Origin: UBA9732 sp963606545
GTDB lineage: Bacteria; Spirochaetota; Spirochaetia; Sphaerochaetales; Sphaerochaetaceae
Assembly (NCBI GenBank): GCA_963606545.1
Contig: CAVCYP010000033.1
Coordinates: 1 to 20,348, forward strand
Reading direction: 5' to 3'
DNA length: 20,348 nt
Shown here: positions 13,582 through 20,348 of the stretch, piece by piece
Numbering within the stretch: position 1 is the first letter of the stretch
How the letters are laid out: every line of letters starts with the position of its first letter
Notes under the pieces: generated by a model
The model's database searches: none
Seen by the model: the letters and a program-made list of their open reading frames with translations, nothing else
What the model was told of the DNA's origin: nothing
Program-made: the position numbers and the translations under genes

Positions 13582-15042
13582 ATGCAGGCTATTCTTCACT
13601 GTGACAGCAAATGGGGCATAGGCAAAGGCAACGACCTTATGTTTAAGCTACCAAAGGATATGAAATTCTTTAGAGCCCAGACAACTGGCAAAGTTGTAGT
13701 CATGGGTTCAAATACTCTGCTCTCTTTTCCCAACGGAAAGCCACTAAAGAACCGTACCAATATTGTTCTTTGGCCAAACTGTGAAGAAGCAAAAGAAAGA
13801 GCCAAACAGGACGGCTTCATCCTAGTCCAGTCCCTCTCAGAACTTTCCCTACAGCTCTCTAAATATCCCACTGACGATATTTTTGTCATAGGTGGCGCCA
13901 TGATGTACCACACACTACTTCCCTACTGCAACAAGGTTCTACTGACTAAAGTTAAAGAGGATGGTGGGGCACAGGTTTTCTTTGACAATCTTGATGAGCT
14001 AGAAAACTGGAAGCAGGTCTATGCTTCTGAAGAATTGGAAGATAACGGACACTTAATCCAATTCACCACCTATGAAAATGCAAGAGCCAAAAGCCTGGCA
14101 GTTCTTGCCTTCAGTGATGCTCTAGAAGAAATCAAAAAATATGAAACCATCATTCTCCATCGTCACACAAAACCAGACGGAGATGCTCTTGGAAGCCAAA
14201 TTGGACTAAAGCACATAATCCTAGCAAATTTCCCAGGCAAGAAAGTCTACATGGTAGGAGATTCAAATTCCCGCTTTTCTTTTATGAAAGGCTCGGAAAT
14301 GGATACAGTACCTGATTCTTTGTATGAAGAGGCCCTAGCAATTTGTTTGGACTGCTCAACCTTTGACCTAATTAGCGACGCCCGCTACAGAGCAGCAAAG
14401 CACACGCTTTCCTTTGACCATCATATTTTTAACGAGAAATTAGCAACCCTAAGCATAATAGACACTTCATATGTTAGCTGTTGCGGAATCATTACAGACT
14501 TTGCAAAAGAATGTTCACTTGATGTCCCAAATCTAGCAGCAGAGGCACTTTTTACAGGCATGGTTACTGATTCAGGCCGTTTTAAGTATGATGGAACCAG
14601 TTCAAAAACCTTTGAACTTGCCGCCTTCCTATTGAAACGAAACTTTGATTTAAATCAGCTTTACAAGAATCTTTACACAGAAAGTTTTGAGTACGCTCTA
14701 ACAAGAGCTAAGTTCACCCTGAGAATTAAGTTTACTAAAAACCACGTTGCTTACATATATTCAACCAAAGAAGACCTTAAAGAACTAAACCTTGATGCAC
14801 TAAAAGCAGCAAGAGCTTATGTCAATGTCATGTCAGATATCAAGGGCATTGATATCTGGGTAAACTTTGCAGAAGATGTTAACGGAGTTGTCTGTGAGCT
14901 AAGATCCTCTGAGTACAACATCAACCCTATTGCAGTAAAGTATGGCGGTGGCGGACACGCAAAAGCAAGTGGAGCCACAGTTAAAGACAAAGAGACAGCA
15001 ATGCAAATGCTCGAAGATTTAGACGATATGATAAAAATTTGA
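13582..15042 (+). CDS. Fusion protein: dihydrofolate reductase domain + DHH/DHHA1 (NrnA-like) phosphoesterase
   Basis: Encodes 486 residues in one uninterrupted frame. Residues 1-165 are DHFR: WGIGKGNDLMFKLPKDMKFF, with catalytic Asp26 and Phe21 in place of the usual Trp, VMGSNTLLSFP (40-50) and VIGGAMMYHTLLP (102-114) for NADPH. Residues about 170-486 are a DHH phosphoesterase: motif I RHTKPDGDALGS (194-205; His195, Asp199, Asp201), motif II Asp257, motif III DHH (279-281), motif IV MVTDSGRF (327-334), and the DHHA1 motif GGGGHAKASGA (455-465). Both catalytic sets look intact. DHFR regenerates tetrahydrofolate after ThyA; NrnA-type enzymes degrade nanoRNA and pAp. Start: ATG at 13582 with GGAGG (13568-13572); thyA ends 28 bp upstream. 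Domain calls are firm, the combined role is inference. Confidence 0.93.
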   Translation: MQAILHCDSKWGIGKGNDLMFKLPKDMKFFRAQTTGKVVVMGSNTLLSFPNGKPLKNRTNIVLWPNCEEAKERAKQDGFILVQSLSELSLQLSKYPTDDIFVIGGAMMYHTLLPYCNKVLLTKVKEDGGAQVFFDNLDELENWKQVYASEELEDNGHLIQFTTYENARAKSLAVLAFSDALEEIKKYETIILHRHTKPDGDALGSQIGLKHIILANFPGKKVYMVGDSNSRFSFMKGSEMDTVPDSLYEEALAICLDCSTFDLISDARYRAAKHTLSFDHHIFNEKLATLSIIDTSYVSCCGIITDFAKECSLDVPNLAAEALFTGMVTDSGRFKYDGTSSKTFELAAFLLKRNFDLNQLYKNLYTESFEYALTRAKFTLRIKFTKNHVAYIYSTKEDLKELNLDALKAARAYVNVMSDIKGIDIWVNFAEDVNGVVCELRSSEYNINPIAVKYGGGGHAKASGATVKDKETAMQMLEDLDDMIKI

Positions 15043-15055
15043 TGGAGAAAGATTA

Positions 15056-16039
15056 ATGCAGGGACTAGAAGCAAAGAAAGCCGTTTTAGAGAAGATAAAA
15101 CAATACAATAAAATCATTATCTCAAGACACATTCGCCCAGACGGAGACGCAATAGGTTCAACCAAAGGCCTTTGCACTTCTCTAAAACTATCCTACCCAG
15201 ACAAAGACATACGAATTATCAATGAAGATGGTTCTGACTATCTAGCCTTCTTAGGACCTGAGGACAACCCCGTTTCAGACGACTTTTACAAAGACGCTCT
15301 AGCTCTAGTCCTAGACACAGCAAACTTAGACAGATGTTCTAACCGCAAGCTTAACTTGGCAAAAGAAATTGTAAAAATTGACCATCACATTGAAACCGAG
15401 ACCTTCGGAACTGTCTCCTGGGTAGAAGATGATCGCTCCTCCGTTTGCGAGATGGTTGCAGACTTCCTAGACACCTTCCAAGAAGAGCTAAAATGCAACA
15501 CAGAAATTGCAACCTACCTCTTCACCGGCATGGTCACCGACTCCGGCCGCTTCAGATTCAAAGAAACCAACTGTGAGACCTTCAGACTTGCTGGCTGGCT
15601 TATGAGCTTTAATATAGATACTGAAACACTTTACGCCCATCTCTATCTAGAAGACTACAGCTTCTACAAATTCAAAGCCAGCATCCTTGAGAACATGAAC
15701 ATTACCCCAAACGGCGTAGCCTACACCTACGTAGACAAAACCCTGCAAGAACGCTTTAACCTAAACCGCGAACAAGCCAGCGAAAGCGTGTCCTTCATGG
15801 ACAAAATCAAAGGCAGCCTAATCTGGATTGCATTCATAGACAACCCCGATGGCTCTACAAGAGTCAGACTAAGATCCAGATTCGTAACGGTCAATAAGCT
15901 TGCAGAGCGCTACCACGGAGGGGGACACAGCTGTGCAGCTGGAGCTACCGTTTACAATAAAGAAGAAATGCAAAGCTTAATTAATGATGCAGATACCCTA
16001 CTTGCTTCCTACAAAGCAACCAATACAGGATGGTTATAA
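15056..16039 (+). CDS. DHH/DHHA1 family phosphoesterase (NrnA-like oligoribonuclease/pAp phosphatase)
   Basis: Encodes 327 residues, the standard size of NrnA. Motif I is RHIRPDGDAIGS (24-35; His25, Asp29, Asp31), motif II has Asp87 in LVLDTAN, motif III is DHH (109-111), motif IV is GMVTDSGRF (158-166) and DHHA1 carries YHGGGHSCAAGA (286-297). The set is complete, so a Mn-dependent cytosolic exonuclease or phosphatase acting on 2-5-nt RNAs, pAp or linear cyclic-dinucleotide products is expected; which one cannot be told from sequence. It is a paralogue of the C-terminal half of the preceding fusion protein and starts 13 bp after it, with SD TGGAGA at 15043-15048. It probably arose by tandem duplication. 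Confidence 0.93.
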   Translation: MQGLEAKKAVLEKIKQYNKIIISRHIRPDGDAIGSTKGLCTSLKLSYPDKDIRIINEDGSDYLAFLGPEDNPVSDDFYKDALALVLDTANLDRCSNRKLNLAKEIVKIDHHIETETFGTVSWVEDDRSSVCEMVADFLDTFQEELKCNTEIATYLFTGMVTDSGRFRFKETNCETFRLAGWLMSFNIDTETLYAHLYLEDYSFYKFKASILENMNITPNGVAYTYVDKTLQERFNLNREQASESVSFMDKIKGSLIWIAFIDNPDGSTRVRLRSRFVTVNKLAERYHGGGHSCAAGATVYNKEEMQSLINDADTLLASYKATNTGWL

Positions 16040-16042
16040 AAA

Positions 16043-16780
16043 ATGAATTTGAATATTTTAATTACAAACGATGACGGTTATACCTCAGAAGGTCTAATGA
16101 TTTTAGCCTCTTGGGCAAAAAAACTTGGAAATGTCACAGTAGTTGCACCAAAGACAGAGCAAAGTGGCAAAAGTCATAGCATTGAGATTCACAAACCTTA
16201 TGAAGCAAAGAAAGTTCAAATGCTAGAAGGCATAGACTGGTACTATGTAGATTCCACCCCGGCAGATTGTGTCCGTTTTGGTTTTAATGGCCTAAAACGC
16301 AACTATGACGTTGTTTTTTCAGGCATTAACCGCGGATTCAACCTTGGTGAGGACATTTCCTACTCTGGAACTGTTGGCGCAATCTTTGAAGCTTCCTACA
16401 TGAAAGTCAAAGCTTTAGCCTTCTCAACAGATCCATCATCCTTTGAAGCTGCAGCAGCAAACCTTGATAGAATTTACTCCTTCATCACTACCAACGAGCT
16501 TTTAAAGTACAACGATATTTACAATATCAACATTCCTCTCAAGCCAGAAGAAGAAATTCTTGTGACAAAACAAGGAGGAGCTTACTTTAAGGACATTTTC
16601 CATCATCTGGGAAACGATATCTATCAAGTAGAGGGCTATTCTGTTTACAAAGGAGCTCAAAACTATGATGAGGACCTAGATGCAACCCTTAATGGTTACA
16701 TCTCAATTTCCCCACTTTCTGTTATAAGAACCTGCGATAGTGCTTTTGATAAAATTAAGCACTTAAACACCAAGATCTGA
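16043..16780 (+). CDS. surE: SurE, 5'/3'-nucleotidase
   Basis: Encodes 245 residues with all SurE signatures: LITNDDGYTSEG (6-17; metal ligands Asp10 and Asp11), VAPKTEQSGKSHS (34-46; Ser41), DSTPADCVRFG (70-80) and FSGINRGFNLG (92-102; Asn96), then SYSGTVGAIFEA. SurE is a cytosolic metal-dependent phosphatase removing phosphate from nucleoside monophosphates and short polyphosphates. The ATG lies 3 nt after the stop of the DHH gene with only a distant AGGA (16027-16030), so translation is probably coupled. Its place at the end of a thymidylate/nanoRNA operon suits hydrolysis of the nucleotides released. Its last 18 bp overlap the convergent rlmB gene. Confidence 0.95.
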   Translation: MNLNILITNDDGYTSEGLMILASWAKKLGNVTVVAPKTEQSGKSHSIEIHKPYEAKKVQMLEGIDWYYVDSTPADCVRFGFNGLKRNYDVVFSGINRGFNLGEDISYSGTVGAIFEASYMKVKALAFSTDPSSFEAAAANLDRIYSFITTNELLKYNDIYNINIPLKPEEEILVTKQGGAYFKDIFHHLGNDIYQVEGYSVYKGAQNYDEDLDATLNGYISISPLSVIRTCDSAFDKIKHLNTKI

Positions 16781-17524
16781 GTGATTTCTTCTATACTCGT
16801 ACATTAAAATTCCCGCGGCAACTGACACATTGAGAGAATCAATGTGTCCTGTCATTGGAATAGAAACCATCTGATCACATTTTGCTCTGACTAGGGTTCT
16901 TACCCCACTTCCTTCACTACCCATAACAATAACTGTACGGTTTGAGAAGTCCATGTTATAAGAATTTGTTCCGTCCATATCAGCCCCATAAACCCAAAAG
17001 CCATACTCTTTGAGAACATCTAATTCTCTGGCTAAGTTTGTTACGGTTGACATTGTGATATACTGAGCCGCTCCAGAGGAGATTCTAATTACAGTTTCAT
17101 TTGCACTTGCACTTCTTCTCTCAGGAACAATGATAAGAGCGGCAGAAAACTGGTCTGCACTTCTTAAAATAGCACCAAGGTTATGAGGGTCTGTAATCTC
17201 ATCAAGAGCTAAAACAAGAGCCCCTTGCCCTTCTTTTAGGCTATCACAGAAATCTCTAACTGAAACTTCTTTTATTCTGCCACCTTGGCTTGAGGCAGCT
17301 TTGGCACCAAGATCCAGAACAGCGCCTCTGTGGTTTGGATTGCCAGCCAATTTTTCAAGTTCAACATCACTGACCTTTTTTACCGCAGTTTTGCCCGTTG
17401 CAATAGCTTGTAGCTCCAAAGCAGCGTTTCTCTTGTCTCCTCTAAGCAAATAAAGAGTTGAACCTCTGGAGGCGTTCTTTAGAGCTTCTTCAATTGCATG
17501 TATTCCTGTAATCTTGGTTCCCAT
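16763..17524 (-). CDS. rlmB: TrmH/SpoU family RNA 2'-O-methyltransferase, RlmB-like
   Basis: Encodes 253 residues. The N-terminal substrate-binding domain (about 1-75; GIHAIEEAL at 7-15, NHRGAVL at 64-70) is of the RlmB type, an L30-like fold. The SPOUT catalytic domain carries motif 1 LDEITDPHNLGAILRSAD (107-124; Asn115, Arg121), motif 2 VMGSEGSGV (200-208) and motif 3 SIPMTGHIDSLNVSVA (221-236), which form the trefoil-knot SAM site. RlmB methylates a guanosine in domain V of 23S rRNA; the exact target is inferred. SD AAGGA stands about 8 nt before the ATG; dnaJ ends 17 bp upstream, so the gene is probably the last of the dnaJ transcript. It overlaps surE tail to tail by 18 bp. Confidence 0.9.
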   Translation of the reverse strand: MGTKITGIHAIEEALKNASRGSTLYLLRGDKRNAALELQAIATGKTAVKKVSDVELEKLAGNPNHRGAVLDLGAKAASSQGGRIKEVSVRDFCDSLKEGQGALVLALDEITDPHNLGAILRSADQFSAALIIVPERRSASANETVIRISSGAAQYITMSTVTNLARELDVLKEYGFWVYGADMDGTNSYNMDFSNRTVIVMGSEGSGVRTLVRAKCDQMVSIPMTGHIDSLNVSVAAGILMYEYRRNHSDLGV

Positions 17525-17541
17525 AAATATTTTCCTTAAAA

Positions 17542-18666
17542 TTATTCGTTATCAAAAGGCACTGGATTTGGCGCTGGATTCTCTCCAAGAGTCTCTGAAA
17601 GTTCCTTCATAAGTTGTTTTGCCTTTATACCAAGCCGTTTTGGAGTCTCCACCTGGAATTTTATATATAAATCACCGGTTGAAATACTCTTATATCTTGG
17701 AAGCCCTTGGCCTTTAACCCTTATAATCTTACCACTCTGTACGCCAGCTGGAACGTTTACCTTGATGGTTTGTCCCATAAGATTCTTAACTTCAATATCA
17801 AGACCAAGAGCTGCCTGTGTCATTGAAATAGGGATTTGGACAAACAAGTCCTCATTCTGTCTGACAAAGTACTTGTGCGGACGAATATTAACTCTCACGT
17901 ACAAATCTCCAGGAGTTGCATTATTCTGACCCGCATTTCCCATTTGTGGAATAATGATATCAGCGCCATTTTCAATTCCTGCAGGAATCTTAATCTTGAG
18001 AGTCTGGCTCTTTTTGACAGTTCCGGTTCCTCTACAAACTGAGCAAGGGTCAGAAATAACAGTTCCTCTTCCTCCACAGGTTGGACAAGTCCTAGCCATA
18101 GAGAAGAAACCGCTAGACTGACGAATTTGTCCTGCACCTCCACAGGTTGGACAAGTCTTAGAAGAAGCTGTTCCTTTTGAAGATCCTGTTCCATGACAAG
18201 CTTCACAGGGAACCAGATGATTGTAAGTCATTTCTTTCTTACAGTCGCCCATTACATCCTGCAAATCAACTTCAATGTTTACTCTAATGCTTTGTCCTGT
18301 TTGAACATTGCCCTGATTTCTAGACCTGTAGGTTGAGCCACCACCAAAGCCAAACAAATCTTCAAAGATACTTCCAAATCCACCAGAGAAAAGATCGCTG
18401 AAATCTCTGTAGGCAGCGCCACCAAAACCTTGTGAATTATCTACACCAGCAAAACCATAATTATCATAGTTTTTGCGCTTAGTATCATCCGACAACACTT
18501 CGTAGGCTTCAGTAGCTTCCTTAAAACGTTCCTCAGCAGCTTTATCCCCAGGATTTTTGTCTGGATGGTTCTCAATGGCAAGTTTTCTATATGCCTTTTT
18601 AATTTCCTCTTTTGTTGCTGTCTTGGCTACTCCAAGAACTTCATAATAATCTCTTTTATCAGCCAC
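17542..18666 (-). CDS. dnaJ: Chaperone protein DnaJ (Hsp40)
   Basis: Encodes 374 residues, full length for type I DnaJ. Order: J domain (about 5-70, HPD at 34-36), Gly/Phe-rich linker (about 73-112), four zinc-binding CxxCxGxG repeats CEACHGTG, CPTCGGAG, CPTCGGRG and CSVCRGTG (154-161, 172-179, 194-201, 208-215), then the two C-terminal substrate-binding beta domains. It delivers unfolded clients to DnaK and stimulates its ATPase. The start codon is GTG; AAGGG (18678-18674) lies 7 nt upstream and translation gives the conserved ADKRDYYEVLGV. dnaK lies 116 bp upstream, but a terminator intervenes, so dnaJ may depend on read-through or on a promoter of its own that I could not identify with confidence. 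Confidence 0.96.
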   Translation of the reverse strand: MADKRDYYEVLGVAKTATKEEIKKAYRKLAIENHPDKNPGDKAAEERFKEATEAYEVLSDDTKRKNYDNYGFAGVDNSQGFGGAAYRDFSDLFSGGFGSIFEDLFGFGGGSTYRSRNQGNVQTGQSIRVNIEVDLQDVMGDCKKEMTYNHLVPCEACHGTGSSKGTASSKTCPTCGGAGQIRQSSGFFSMARTCPTCGGRGTVISDPCSVCRGTGTVKKSQTLKIKIPAGIENGADIIIPQMGNAGQNNATPGDLYVRVNIRPHKYFVRQNEDLFVQIPISMTQAALGLDIEVKNLMGQTIKVNVPAGVQSGKIIRVKGQGLPRYKSISTGDLYIKFQVETPKRLGIKAKQLMKELSETLGENPAPNPVPFDNE

Positions 18667-18681
18667 GTTTGAACCCTTCTA

Positions 18682-18703
18682 TAAACAACAATTAAACAAC
18701 AAT
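18682..18703. repeat. Perfect 11-bp tandem repeat upstream of dnaJ
   Basis: TAAACAACAAT occurs twice head to tail (18682-18692 and 18693-18703), immediately upstream of the dnaJ SD. On the sense strand this is an ATTGTTGTTTA repeat. TTAAC/GTTAA around A7 (18708-18724 region) is a further inverted repeat next to it. Confidence 0.7.
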
Positions 18704-18733
18704 AACTTAACAAAAAAAGTTAAACAGTACAAC

Positions 18734-18764
18734 TAAAAATAGCCGGCCACGAATGACCGGCTAT
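18734..18764 (-). terminator. Intrinsic terminator downstream of dnaK
   Basis: On the minus strand ATAGCCGG (18764-18757) pairs perfectly with CCGGCTAT (18746-18739) around a 10-nt loop, and the stem runs into T4 (18738-18735). It begins about 18 bp past the dnaK stop and should cut most transcription before dnaJ. Confidence 0.9.
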
Positions 18765-18782
18765 GATTATTAAAAGTAAATT

Positions 18783-20348
18783 TTAGTTGACCACCTCATA
18801 GTCAGCATCATCAGCACCGTTGCTGGAAGGACCAGCACCCTGCTGAGGTCCGTTACCAGCACCTGGCTGTGGGCCAGCGCCTGGACCAGCCTGCTGTCCG
18901 CCCTGAGGGTTAGCATTCTTATAAATCTGCTCACCAAGTTTATAAGAAGCATTCTGAAGAGCATCGGTCTTGGACTTGATTTCGTCTACAGTTGCGCTCT
19001 GGTTAGCAAGTACCTGCTTGAGGTCTGCAAGAGCAGCTTCTACAGCTGACTTATCGGAAGCAGCAAGCTTGTCGCCGTAGTCCTTGAGAGCCTTTTCAGT
19101 CTGGTAAACAAGGCTATCAGCTGTGTTGCGAACGTCAATTCTCTCACGCTCCTTCTTATCTTCCTCTGCGTGCATCTCTGCATCCTTAACCATCTTCTCA
19201 ATTTCGCTCTCATCCAAGCCGCTTGAGCTCTGAATCTGGATGCTCTGCTCCTTGCCTGTACCAAGGTCTTTAGCCGATACATGAACAATACCGTTTGCAT
19301 CAATGTCAAAGGTAACCTCAATCTGTGGTACTCCTCTTGGTGCAGCAGGAATTCCAACAAGGTCAAAGGTTCCAAGGGTTCTGTTCTGAGAAGCCATCTC
19401 ACGCTCACCCTGAAGAACATGAATGCTTACTGCAGTCTGTCCATCAGCAGCAGTTGAGAAAACCTGGCTCTTTCTTGTAGGAATTGTTGTGTTACGTTCA
19501 ATAAGTCTTGTTGTAACACCACCAAGGGTCTCAATACCAAGTGAAAGAGGTGTGACATCAAGAAGGAGAACGTCCTTAACGGAGCCACCAAGAATTCCGC
19601 CCTGAATTGCAGCACCCATTGCAACAACTTCATCTGGGTTAACACCCTTGTGAGGTTCCTTGCCAAAGAGCTCTTTAACAACAGCCTGAACCTTTGGTAC
19701 ACGAGTTGAACCACCAACAAGAATGACTTCATCAATATCAGAAGCAGAAAGACCAGCATCTCTGAGAGCGTTTCTGCATGGAATCTTTGTTCTTTCAATA
19801 AGGTCATCAACCATCTGCTCAAAAGCAGCTCTTGTAAGAGTCATCTGAAGGTGCTTTGGACCTGTTGCATCAGCAGAAATGAACGGCAAGTTAATATCTG
19901 TAGAAGTTGAACTTGAAAGCTCAATCTTAGCCTTCTCTGCAGCTTCCTTAAGTCTCTGAAGAGCCATCTTATCCTTAGAAAGATCAATTCCAGTATCCTT
20001 CTTGAAGCTCTCTGCCATCCACTCAATAATTCTCTGGTCAAAGTTATCACCACCAAGGTGTGTATCACCGTTTGTAGACTTTACTTCAAAGACACCATCA
20101 CCAAGCTCAAGAATGGAAATATCAAAGGTACCACCACCAAGGTCGTAAACAGCAATCTTTTCATCTTTGGAAGTATCCTTGCCAAAGCCATAAGCCAAAG
20201 CTGCAGCTGTAGGCTCGTTAACAATTCTCTTTACTTCAAGACCAGCAATCTTACCAGCATCCTTTGTTGCCTGACGCTGTGCATCATTGAAGTAAGCAGG
20301 AACTGTAATAACAGCTTCTGTGACAGGCTCGCCAAGATAATCCTCAGC
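18783..20348 (-). CDS. dnaK: Chaperone protein DnaK (Hsp70), 5' end outside window
   Basis: The frame is open through the right edge, so 521 C-terminal residues are visible and roughly the first 125 are missing. The visible part opens with AEDYLGEPVTEAVITVPAYF and EPTAAALAYG of the ATPase domain, then YDLGGGTFDIS (phosphate 2) and VGGSTRVPKVQ (adenosine motif), the linker DVLLLDVTPLSLGIETLGG, the substrate-binding beta domain and a helical lid. The last 40 or so residues are rich in Gly, Pro, Gln and Ala and end in DADYEVVN. A shorter reading beginning at 20198 would use an internal TTG and is wrong, because conserved DnaK sequence continues upstream. It is an ATP-dependent cytosolic chaperone working with DnaJ, encoded next. 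grpE or hrcA, and any CIRCE element, would lie beyond the window. Confidence 0.97.
   Translation of the reverse strand, partial: AEDYLGEPVTEAVITVPAYFNDAQRQATKDAGKIAGLEVKRIVNEPTAAALAYGFGKDTSKDEKIAVYDLGGGTFDISILELGDGVFEVKSTNGDTHLGGDNFDQRIIEWMAESFKKDTGIDLSKDKMALQRLKEAAEKAKIELSSSTSTDINLPFISADATGPKHLQMTLTRAAFEQMVDDLIERTKIPCRNALRDAGLSASDIDEVILVGGSTRVPKVQAVVKELFGKEPHKGVNPDEVVAMGAAIQGGILGGSVKDVLLLDVTPLSLGIETLGGVTTRLIERNTTIPTRKSQVFSTAADGQTAVSIHVLQGEREMASQNRTLGTFDLVGIPAAPRGVPQIEVTFDIDANGIVHVSAKDLGTGKEQSIQIQSSSGLDESEIEKMVKDAEMHAEEDKKERERIDVRNTADSLVYQTEKALKDYGDKLAASDKSAVEAALADLKQVLANQSATVDEIKSKTDALQNASYKLGEQIYKNANPQGGQQAGPGAGPQPGAGNGPQQGAGPSSNGADDADYEVVN

Overview
The window is about 40% G+C, gene-dense and free of rRNA, CRISPR arrays, insertion sequences and prophage genes. 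It reads as an anaerobic gut- or rumen-type bacterium, most likely a spirochaete of the Treponema group. The grounds are a paired NifU-like/GGGtGRT module, a COG1373-type AAA ATPase behind a leaderless promoter, a DnaK with a Gly/Pro/Gln-rich tail, and strong GGAGG ribosome binding sites. This assignment is inference from gene content; a clostridial anaerobe is not excluded.

Layout, left to right. (1) ridA (minus) diverges from an AAA_14/DUF4143 ATPase (plus) whose promoter is embedded in two tandem 29-nt near-palindromes and whose ATG lies almost at the predicted transcription start. (2) A strongly expressed-looking two-gene unit encodes a NifU-like Fe-S scaffold protein and a GGGtGRT protein, closed by a clear intrinsic terminator, followed by a small Dabb-domain protein. 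(3) tldD-pmbA (tldE), a protease pair on the minus strand, overlaps at the stop/SD junction. Divergent from it is a solitary tRNA-Ala(GGC) with its own promoter and terminators. (4) A minus-strand pair encodes a metallophosphoesterase and a ParB-like protein. (5) A plus-strand pair encodes a membrane-anchored alpha/beta hydrolase, preceded by three 13-bp direct repeats, and a cytoplasmic GH2 beta-galactosidase. (6) A plus-strand nucleotide-metabolism operon carries thyA, a DHFR domain fused to a DHH/NrnA-type phosphoesterase, a second stand-alone DHH phosphoesterase, and surE. (7) rlmB, dnaJ and dnaK lie on the minus strand; dnaK runs off the right edge and has its own terminator before dnaJ.

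The most unusual items are the DHFR-DHH fusion within a thymidylate/nanoRNA/nucleotidase operon, the Fe-S scaffold plus GGGtGRT pair, and the tandem palindromic, leaderless promoter of the ATPase gene. Several start codons (Dabb gene, hydrolase, dnaJ) are preceded by short perfect or near-perfect tandem repeats of 11-13 bp. No gene-free stretch exceeds 300 bases; the longest is 6683-6949, and it holds the tRNA gene, two divergent promoters and terminators.
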